A stretch of DNA of 64,000 nt from Nonomuraea harbinensis (lineage in GTDB: Bacteria; Actinomycetota; Actinomycetes; Streptosporangiales; Streptosporangiaceae), in NCBI RefSeq assembly GCF_019396385.1, contig NZ_JAHKRN010000013.1:114138-178137 (forward strand), given 5' to 3'. A model generated the notes under the pieces. The model was not told the origin of the DNA and made no database searches. It saw nothing but the letters and a program-made list of their open reading frames with translations. The position numbers were made by a program, and so were the translations under genes. Every line of letters begins with the position of its first letter. The first letter of the stretch is position 1. Below, piece by piece: positions 58,010-64,000 of this stretch.

Positions 58010-59125
58010 CCTCCTGCGCCTGCGGCGGATGCCGTAGCCGAGCCAGACCAGCCCGAACAGCAGCCCGCCGCCGATCACCACGGAACCCATCGTGCGCGTG
58101 CTCGCGTTCTGCTCGGACGCGGCCGCGTCCATCATCGGCTTCCGGCTGGGCGACGGAGTGGCGTGGGACGTGGCGACCGGCGCCGCCTGCTGGGCCGGCT
58201 CGTCGGGCAGCGGGTCGACGAGCAGGCCGACCGGCGTCGCCTTGCCCCGGGCGGCGAAGCCCCAGTCGAGCAGGTCGGCAACCTCTTCCCAGAAGTAGCC
58301 CTCGTGCTTCATGATCGACACGATGATCGTGTGGCCGTCGCGGGTGGCCGCGCCGACGAACGTGCTCTGCGCCTTCGTCGTCCAGCCGTTCTTGACCCCG
58401 ATCATGCCCTTGTAGCGCCAGAGCAGCTTGTTGTGGTTGCTGATCTCGTACCACTTCTTCGGCGCGGGGAACTTGGCCGTCTTGGTGCTCACGTACCGCC
58501 GGAAGTCCTTGTCGGACAGGCCGGACCTGGCGATGAGCGCCAGGTCGTAGGCGGAGCTGCTCTGACCGGGCTTGTCCAGGCCGCTGGGCGTCTTGGCCAC
58601 GGTGTCGTTCGCCTGCAGCCGCTTGGCCTCGTCGTTCATGTCGCGCATGGTCTTGTCGAGGCCGCCGTTCGCCTCGGCCAGCGCCATCGCCGCGTCGTTG
58701 CCGGACGACATCATCAGGGCCTTGAACAGGTCGTCCACCGTGTAGATGGGCCTGGTCTGCAGGCCGACGGCGCTGCCCTCCTGGTTGACGGCGTCGCGGC
58801 TCGGCCTGACCTTGAGGGTCTTGTCGAGCTTGGGGATCAGCGTGGCCGCGGTGAGCATCTTGAGCGTGCTGGCCGGGCGGTAGCGGCCGTGCGGGTCCTT
58901 CGCCGCCAGCACCTGCCCCGTCTCGTGGTCGGCGATCACGTACGCGGTCGCCTTGGTCTTCGGGGGCGCCTTGAACCCGACGGGTTTGATCAGGCCACGA
59001 CCGGCCAGCAGGTCACCGCCGACCGGCGGCGGCGGGGTCGGGGTCTGGGCCGGGGTCGCCTGGGCCGCCCCGGTGAAGGTCACCGCCACGAGGAGTGCCG
59101 TGACTGGCACCAGTTTCATCCACAT
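58004..59125 (-). CDS. D-alanyl-D-alanine carboxypeptidase (PBP5/DacA-like)
   Basis: 373 aa, ATG 59125 or 59119. Signal peptide MKLVPVTALLVAVTFTGA, Pro-rich linker, then a peptidase S11 domain: SxxK in PASTLKML near residue 88, SGN in SSGNDAAMAL near 140, and KNG in GVKNGWTTKAQ where the textbook motif is KTG. A C-terminal membrane helix with an RRRRR end anchors it. Trims the terminal D-Ala of peptidoglycan pentapeptides, which makes tetrapeptide donors for L,D-transpeptidases such as the one at 16782. Confidence 0.93.
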   Translation of the reverse strand: MWMKLVPVTALLVAVTFTGAAQATPAQTPTPPPPVGGDLLAGRGLIKPVGFKAPPKTKATAYVIADHETGQVLAAKDPHGRYRPASTLKMLTAATLIPKLDKTLKVRPSRDAVNQEGSAVGLQTRPIYTVDDLFKALMMSSGNDAAMALAEANGGLDKTMRDMNDEAKRLQANDTVAKTPSGLDKPGQSSSAYDLALIARSGLSDKDFRRYVSTKTAKFPAPKKWYEISNHNKLLWRYKGMIGVKNGWTTKAQSTFVGAATRDGHTIIVSIMKHEGYFWEEVADLLDWGFAARGKATPVGLLVDPLPDEPAQQAAPVATSHATPSPSRKPMMDAAASEQNASTRTMGSVVIGGGLLFGLVWLGYGIRRRRRRL

Positions 59126-59208
59126 CGCGAACTCAGCGTAGCTTCGTGTTGTCGCTCATGTGCCGACACATCCCCTGAAGATCCGCTTCAGACGCTAGAG
59201 AGATGGTC

Positions 59209-59427
59209 ATGTCACGAAAGATCGCTGGATTCCTCATCGCGCTCGCCGCGTTCATGATCTTTGAGTGGATCAACCTGGGATTCAACCTCCAGGACGGGCA
59301 CGACACCGGCTTCTACGTGGTGCACGGCATCCTGATCGCCGTCAACATCGTGCTGGCGATCGTGCTGGGCGTCATCGGGTGGCGCGGCCTGCGCGGGCGG
59401 CGATCAGGAGGCCTTGGCGAGCAGTAG
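59209..59427 (+). CDS. SCO4848-like small membrane protein
   Basis: 72 aa from ATG 59209 (MSRKIAGFLIALAAFMIFEW); ATG 59203 is two codons upstream. Two membrane helices, the second LIAVNIVLAIVLGVIGWRGL, match the SCO4848 family, whose Streptomyces member also sits beside a D-Ala-D-Ala carboxypeptidase. Function unknown. Overlaps the phosphatase gene end by 24 bp. Confidence 0.82.
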   Translation: MSRKIAGFLIALAAFMIFEWINLGFNLQDGHDTGFYVVHGILIAVNIVLAIVLGVIGWRGLRGRRSGGLGEQ

Positions 59428-60750
59428 CGCGATGTCGTCGCGCTTGTCCGTCGGCCGCTGCGCGTTGATGATCAGGTCACAGATCCGCTCGATCCCCCGG
59501 GGCGGACCGCTGAGCAGCGTGCACAGGCCCGACAGGCCCTGGTCGATGCTCTGCTCCCTGCTCTCCACCAGGCCGTCGGTGTAGAGGGCGAGCAGGCCGC
59601 CCGGAGGCAGGTCGACGGTGCAGGTCTCCCACGTCTCGACGTCGACGCCGAGCGGCAGGCCCGGGACGACGGGCACCGTCGCGGCCTGCCCGGCGGGTTC
59701 CACCAGCACCGGCGGCAGGTGTCCCGCGCTGGCCATGGCGATCTTGCCGGACGTGCGGTCGTACGTCGCGTACAGGCAGGTCGCGATCTGGTCGGAGCTG
59801 AGCTGCTGGGCCACGTGGTTGAGCCGGAACAGCAGCTCGGACGGGTCGAGGTCCAGGCTGGCCAGCGTCTGGGTGGCGGTGCGGAGCTGGCCCATGGTCG
59901 CCGCGGCGCGGATGCCGTGGCCCATCACGTCGCCGACCACCAGCGCGGTGCGCTCCGGGGTCACCGGGATCACGTCGAACCAGTCGCCGCCCACCTCGGC
60001 CAGGTCGCTCGCCGGCAGGTAGCGGTAGGCGATCTCCAGGCCGGGGGACCGCTGCAGGCCGGTCGGCAGGAGGGAGCGCTGCAGCATGAGCGCGGTGCGC
60101 CGCTCGCGCTCGTAGAGCCGGGCGTTGTCGATGCAGATCGCGGTCCGCGCGGCCAGTTCCTCGGCCAGCGGGACGTCCGACTCCTGGAAGGGTTCGCTGC
60201 AGTCGCGGCGCAGCAGCACCAGGAACCCGAGCACGTTGCCCCTGGCGAGCAGCGGCGCCACGAGGAAGGAGCTCCCGGGCAGCAGCCTGGCGATGATCGG
60301 CCGCTGGAACGCCTGTGCGTTCTCCTCGCCGACGGTGCGGTCCAGCCTGGGCACGAGCACGGTCTCGCCCGTGGCCATGGCCTGCCCCTGCGGCAGGTAC
60401 GGGGGATAGACGCAGACCTCGTCGACCGGGAACGCGTCGTCCCACTCCCACGGGTTGTGCGTCGCCACCGCCGTGGACACGCGTCTTACCAGGGCCGAGC
60501 CGTCCTTCGCGCGGGCCGGGAACTCGCCTTCGGTGATGAGCCGCTCCTGCACCATGACGCCGCCGGTGTCGGCCAGCCGGGGGATCGCGACGTCCATCAG
60601 CTCGCGGCACGTCTGCTGGAGGTCGAGCGTGCTGCCGATGCGGCTGCTCGCCTCGTTGAGGAAGGCCAGCCGCTCCTGGGACGTGGCGGACGCGCTCAGA
60701 CGCAGACCGGCGCGGCTGCGCGGGTCTTTGATGACGAAGTACGGATTCAC
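59404..60750 (-). CDS. GAF-SpoIIE (PP2C-type) serine phosphatase
   Basis: 448 aa. GTG 60750 is preferred (GGAGGGGC eight bases upstream) over ATG 60771. A GAF domain (about residues 35-205, with RLAFLNEASSRIGSTLDLQQT) precedes an SpoIIE PP2C domain with metal-binding VGGDWFDVI, VGDVMGHGIRAAA, ASAGHLPPVL, LYTDGLVE and RDDIALLLA. Such proteins dephosphorylate anti-anti-sigma factors in stress signalling. No partner switch gene is nearby. Divergent stop overlap with the SCO4848-like gene. Confidence 0.92.
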   Translation of the reverse strand: MNPYFVIKDPRSRAGLRLSASATSQERLAFLNEASSRIGSTLDLQQTCRELMDVAIPRLADTGGVMVQERLITEGEFPARAKDGSALVRRVSTAVATHNPWEWDDAFPVDEVCVYPPYLPQGQAMATGETVLVPRLDRTVGEENAQAFQRPIIARLLPGSSFLVAPLLARGNVLGFLVLLRRDCSEPFQESDVPLAEELAARTAICIDNARLYERERRTALMLQRSLLPTGLQRSPGLEIAYRYLPASDLAEVGGDWFDVIPVTPERTALVVGDVMGHGIRAAATMGQLRTATQTLASLDLDPSELLFRLNHVAQQLSSDQIATCLYATYDRTSGKIAMASAGHLPPVLVEPAGQAATVPVVPGLPLGVDVETWETCTVDLPPGGLLALYTDGLVESREQSIDQGLSGLCTLLSGPPRGIERICDLIINAQRPTDKRDDIALLLAKAS

Positions 60751-60810
60751 CGGAGCGCCCCTCCAGCCCATACGTGACTTCGTTTATTAATGCACAGAAT
60801 CGGTGCGGAA

Positions 60811-62199
60811 TCAGCCACAGAGGGCGCGGCGGGTCCGGCGGTGCAGCTCGTCCGCCTGCTCGCGGGAGTCGGCGATCGAGGTGAAGCCGAGCTTGCCGTG
60901 CTCGGGGATGGCGCCGAGCAGGTGGAAGACGTTGCCGGTGCGGCTGTCGTGGTCGAAGCCGAGTCCGAGCCGCTCGGCCTGGCGCAGCACCTGCCCGGGG
61001 GTGCGCCCGCGCAGGCAGTCGGCCGCGCAGTTGTCCGTGGCCGTGTAGTACTTGGGCCGGCCCTCGGCCATCAGCAGCCCGGTGCCGGGGTCGTACGTGG
61101 CCCCGGTCGTCAGCAGCGCGGCCCCGTACGGGTGGGTGGTGCCGCCGATACGCAGGTTGATCTCGCACAGCAGCGCCGCGTAGCCGGCGTCGGTCTTCAT
61201 GGCGAAGAAGTCCATGCCGAACAGGCCGATCACGCCTTTGGCCGCCAGCGCTCCGGCTATGCGCCCGGCGCAATCGCCGACCTCGGAGCGGTACTCCGGC
61301 GCGGCCGGGAACATGCAGCCCTGGTAGACGTGGTTGTTCGGGCCGCCGAGCACCTGGTCGTGGGTGGCGACCACCTCGTAGTCGCCGCCGGGGGAGATGC
61401 GGGCCAGCGCGCTCGGGTGGTAGAGCGGGCGGTGCTCGATGAACTCCTCGACGACCGCGCCGCGCTCGCGCACCTTGGCGGCGAAGGTGGCCCAGGTCTC
61501 GCCCTCGGCCGCGAAGCTCGTGCCCCGCAGGTCGCCCCTGGGCACGATGGCGTTGCCGAGGCCGGAGTAGGCGTCGTTCAGCTTGACGATCAGACGCTCG
61601 CCCGGCAGCGACTCGATCGCGTCCTCGATCTCGGCGAGCGTGTAGAGGTCGCGGAAGCCGCGGGCCATCGGCACGCCCGCCTCGGTGCCGATCTCCCGGG
61701 AGCCGCTCTTGGAGCCGTAGTAGGCCAGCGACGTGGCCGGGCCGTAGAGGGGAACGCTGAGTAGCGAGGCGAGCCGTTCCTCCAGCTCGCTCAGCACGAA
61801 GGGGACCAGCCAGGCGTCGCCGTCGATCGCGGCGCGCAGCCGCTCCAGGACATCGGGACGGGAGAGTAACGTCCGGGTGAGGGGCTGCGCGTCCGGGGTG
61901 TCGAGGCTGATCAGCGTGAGCCGCTTGGCGGCTTCCTCCGGATCGGGCAGGAATCCCAAGTAGTAGTCGACGATGGCCGGATCGATCGGCGCGGACGACA
62001 GGTAGATCACGTCGACCCCGGGCTCGCGCAGCGTCAGCAACAAGAAGAGCAGACGCTCCTCGTAGCATCGCGCGCCCGTGATGCGGCGGAGCTCATCCTG
62101 CGGCAGGGAGAGCGAAGGTACGACCACCAGGGTGCCCTGGCCCGGCTCGAAGATGCTCAACCCGGCATACTTCTCCCCGAACGGGATGTTAGTGATCAT
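60811..62199 (-). CDS. PGM1-like ATP-grasp ligase
   Basis: 462 aa. The second half has the ATP-grasp pattern: LIVKLNDAYSGLGNA, VVEEFIEHRPLYHPS, GLFGMDFFAMKTDAGY and LLCEINLRIGGTTHPYG with the metal-binding Glu/Asn. It resembles peptide ligases related to pheganomycin PGM1, which join amino acids or peptides to a peptide. No ribosome site precedes ATG 62199, so the start is less certain. Adjacent genes are an M20 amidohydrolase and a phosphatase; substrate unknown. Confidence 0.78.
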   Translation of the reverse strand: MITNIPFGEKYAGLSIFEPGQGTLVVVPSLSLPQDELRRITGARCYEERLLFLLLTLREPGVDVIYLSSAPIDPAIVDYYLGFLPDPEEAAKRLTLISLDTPDAQPLTRTLLSRPDVLERLRAAIDGDAWLVPFVLSELEERLASLLSVPLYGPATSLAYYGSKSGSREIGTEAGVPMARGFRDLYTLAEIEDAIESLPGERLIVKLNDAYSGLGNAIVPRGDLRGTSFAAEGETWATFAAKVRERGAVVEEFIEHRPLYHPSALARISPGGDYEVVATHDQVLGGPNNHVYQGCMFPAAPEYRSEVGDCAGRIAGALAAKGVIGLFGMDFFAMKTDAGYAALLCEINLRIGGTTHPYGAALLTTGATYDPGTGLLMAEGRPKYYTATDNCAADCLRGRTPGQVLRQAERLGLGFDHDSRTGNVFHLLGAIPEHGKLGFTSIADSREQADELHRRTRRALCG

Positions 62200-62705
62200 A
62201 TAGCGAGTGAAACACGCAATTCTCCCAAATGCAGCCAGCGCGGTAGTGTTATCGCCATGGCTGAAGGTGACGCGATTCGGAATCGGTCACCACGTTTGGG
62301 AGTGGCGGCCGCGGGTCATGATCTAGTGATCCCTTGTGACTATTTTCAGGTCAGTTGACCTGTCACTCTCCGTGACCGTCCATGGTTACGGGCATGCCGT
62401 CGGCTAACTTTTGGTGTAGTCGTCAGCGCGAAGCCTCGTGAGAGGGATAAAGTCGGAGCATCGCCAGGTTCCACGGCCGACCGCTGTGATCCGGGCTGTG
62501 GCGGTTGTCCTCAACAGGCGACCGAGAGTCGTGCCCCGCGCTGACGATCCCCGAAGACCTCCGGGTGTGCGGCAATCTCGATTCGCCGGACGGCTGCTCC
62601 GATCGAACAGCCGACCACAGTTGGGACAAGTACTAGATACGGCGCTATTGGCCGTGTGATTTCCGGGTAGTCGACGGCGCACGGCACGGGACGGGATGGT
62701 GACTG
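62200..62705. other. Long intergenic region with a palindrome
   Basis: 506 bases between the divergent ATP-grasp and M20 genes, noticeably less GC-rich than its surroundings. No convincing gene: two minus-strand frames near 62404-62682 (one containing CPNCG) lack ribosome sites and family features. It probably carries two promoters and the palindrome listed separately. Confidence 0.6.
62347..62362. promoter_or_regulatory. 16-bp palindrome in the ATP-grasp/M20 intergenic region
   Basis: CAGGTCA (62347-62353) and TGACCTG (62356-62362) are perfect inverted 7-mers around a central GT. It lies 148 bases from the ATP-grasp start and 344 from the M20 start. A dimeric regulator site is likely; regulator unknown. 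Confidence 0.45.
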
Positions 62706-63941
62706 ATGCAGGGGCGTGAGCTTCGAGGGGAACTCGACGCGTTCCTGGTGGAGACCGAGCAGGATCTCGTGGCGTTCCGCCGCGACCTGCACATGCATCC
62801 TGAGCTGGCCTTCGCCGAATACCGCACGACCCAGCGGGTCGCGGAGCGGCTCGTGGCCGCCGGGCTGACCCCGACGGTGCTCCCGCGCGGCACGGGCCTC
62901 ATCTGCGACGTGGGAAGCGGCGACGGCCCCACCATCGCGCTGCGCGCCGACATCGACGCGCTGCCCCTGCAGGACGAGAAGGGCGTCTCCTACCGTTCGA
63001 CCGTCCCCGGCGCCTGCCACGCGTGCGGCCACGACGTGCACACCACGATCCTGCTCGGCGCCTCGCTCTTCCTCGCCCAGCAGGCCGCCGCGGGGCTGCT
63101 GCCCGGCCGGGTGCGGCTGATCTTCCAGCCCGCCGAGGAGCTTCCCGGCGGCGCGCTCGAGGTCATGGCCCAGGGCGGCATCAGCGGCGTCGACCGCATC
63201 TTCGGCCTCCACTGCGACCCTCGCGTCGACGTCGGCCAGCTCGGTCTCAAGAGCGGCCCGATCACCTCCGCCTGCGACAAGGTCGTCATCCGGGTGTCCG
63301 GCCCGGGCGGCCACACCGCCCGCCCGCACCTCACGGCCGACCTGGTCTTCGCGCTGGCCAAGGTGCTCACCGAGCTGCCCGCCGCGCTGTCGCGCCGGAT
63401 CGACCCGCGCTCCTCGCTCAGCCTCGTCTGGGGCCGCGTCGAGGCCGGCACGGCCGCCAACGCGATCCCCGACGGCGGCGTGGCCGAGGGCACGGTCCGC
63501 TGCCTCGACGAGGACGCCTGGCACGCCGCCCCTGACCTGATCAAGACGCTGCTGGAGTCGGTCGCGGGCGCGTACGGCATCGAGGCCACGATGGAATACA
63601 CCCGCGGCGTGCCCCCGGTGGTCAACGACGAGGGCTGCGTGCAGATGCTCTCCGAGGCCGCCGAGCGCGCCCTGGGCGCGGGCGCCGTGGTGTCCACCCA
63701 CCAGTCGCTCGGCGGCGAGGACTTCGCTTGGTACCTCGAGTCGATCCCGGGCGCCTTCGCCCGGCTCGGCACCCGGTCCCCGGAGAGCGGCGTCACCTAC
63801 GACATCCACCAGGGCACGTTCGACATCGACGAGCGGGCGATCGCGATGGGCGTGCGGGTCATGGCCACGACCGCGCTGACCGCGCTGTTCGAGAGCACCC
63901 ACGTGCCGGCCGCCGACGAGATCACCTCGGCGCTGGCCTGA
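62706..63941 (+). CDS. M20-family amidohydrolase/carboxypeptidase
   Basis: 411 aa from ATG 62706. Dimetal motifs are present: RRDLHMHPELAFAE, LRADIDALPLQ, CHACGHDVHTTILLGA, FQPAEELPGGA and the late QSLGGEDFAWYL. This is the N-acyl amino-acid amidohydrolase/hippurate hydrolase branch, which cleaves acylated amino acids or peptides. No signal peptide, so cytoplasmic. Ended by a strong hairpin at 63955. Confidence 0.93.
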   Translation: MQGRELRGELDAFLVETEQDLVAFRRDLHMHPELAFAEYRTTQRVAERLVAAGLTPTVLPRGTGLICDVGSGDGPTIALRADIDALPLQDEKGVSYRSTVPGACHACGHDVHTTILLGASLFLAQQAAAGLLPGRVRLIFQPAEELPGGALEVMAQGGISGVDRIFGLHCDPRVDVGQLGLKSGPITSACDKVVIRVSGPGGHTARPHLTADLVFALAKVLTELPAALSRRIDPRSSLSLVWGRVEAGTAANAIPDGGVAEGTVRCLDEDAWHAAPDLIKTLLESVAGAYGIEATMEYTRGVPPVVNDEGCVQMLSEAAERALGAGAVVSTHQSLGGEDFAWYLESIPGAFARLGTRSPESGVTYDIHQGTFDIDERAIAMGVRVMATTALTALFESTHVPAADEITSALA

Positions 63942-63954
63942 CGAGACACGGTCC

Positions 63955-63984
63955 GGCGGCGGGAGACTCCGGTCTCCCGCCGCC
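63955..63984 (+). terminator. Hairpin terminator after the M20 gene
   Basis: A perfect 13-bp stem, GGCGGCGGGAGAC (63955-63967) with GTCTCCCGCCGCC (63972-63984), closes a 4-nt loop 13 bases past the stop. Confidence 0.88.
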
Positions 63985-64000
63985 GTCCCACATGAGGAGA

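Noticed and set aside
62404..62682. 92-codon minus-strand frame with a CPNCG motif
   Set aside because: Only one CxxC pair, no ribosome site, and composition unlike the neighbouring genes; overlaps another equally unsupported frame.

Overview
The window is high-GC (about 70% by eye), densely packed actinobacterial chromosome. WhiB-type and PspC/LuxR regulators, SCO4848-like, DUF6350 and DUF3017 proteins, many GTG starts, several apparently leaderless genes and an actinobacterial core gene order (pcrA - sucCD - DUF6350 - purN - purH - folD - DUF3017 - mdh - trpS - yihY - dacA) point to a mycelial actinomycete. A member of the Streptosporangiaceae such as Nonomuraea is my best guess. No rRNA, tRNA, insertion sequence, prophage or CRISPR array was seen.

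Layout. 1-4.2 kb: left-pointing molybdenum hydroxylase operon (coxS-L-M-G order, form II large subunit), cut by the window edge. 4.2-8.5 kb: PspC/LiaF-like envelope-stress module, with a long PspC-toastrack protein divergent from a PspC histidine kinase and its LuxR-type regulator. 8.7-14.4 kb: GCS2-like ligase, zinc peptidase lipoprotein, WhiB protein, CPBP protease, DUF2804 protein, a vapBC toxin-antitoxin pair with a palindromic operator, and a PIG-L deacetylase. 14.5-26.9 kb: pcrA helicase, L,D-transpeptidase, two tandem paralogous secreted proteins, sucCD, DUF6350, purN and purH. 26.8-33 kb: left-pointing operon of GH38 alpha-mannosidase, an unrecognised protein and a ROK kinase. 33-36 kb: folD, a DUF8094-like lipoprotein and an IclR regulator. 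36-41 kb: muropeptide-recycling locus (RpiR/MurR regulator and NagZ divergent from a DigH-like GHL10 hydrolase and AnmK) with a palindrome between the arms. 41-45.6 kb: FHA-HTH regulator, citrate synthase, DUF3017, isocitrate dehydrogenase, polysaccharide deacetylase. 45.6-52.4 kb: two propeller-like proteins, a Ser/Thr kinase with an extracellular solute-binding domain, mdh, and a tiny secreted ORF. 52.4-59.4 kb: galE, CNNM/CorC protein, trpS, MarR regulator, YihY, D,D-carboxypeptidase, SCO4848-like protein. 59.4-64 kb: SpoIIE-type phosphatase, PGM1-like ATP-grasp ligase, M20 amidohydrolase.

Two themes recur. The first is central metabolism: citA, icd, sucCD and mdh lie within 32 kb, beside purN/purH and folD. 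The second is envelope and peptidoglycan turnover: Ldt, D,D-carboxypeptidase, NagZ, AnmK, the GHL10 hydrolase, polysaccharide deacetylase, the PspC module and the sensor kinase. The most interesting pieces are the self-contained muropeptide-recycling locus, the kinase-solute-binding receptor, the PspC-toastrack protein with a linker of roughly 370 residues, the paralogous secreted pair with duplicated 3' flanks, and the ATP-grasp ligase next to a peptidase.
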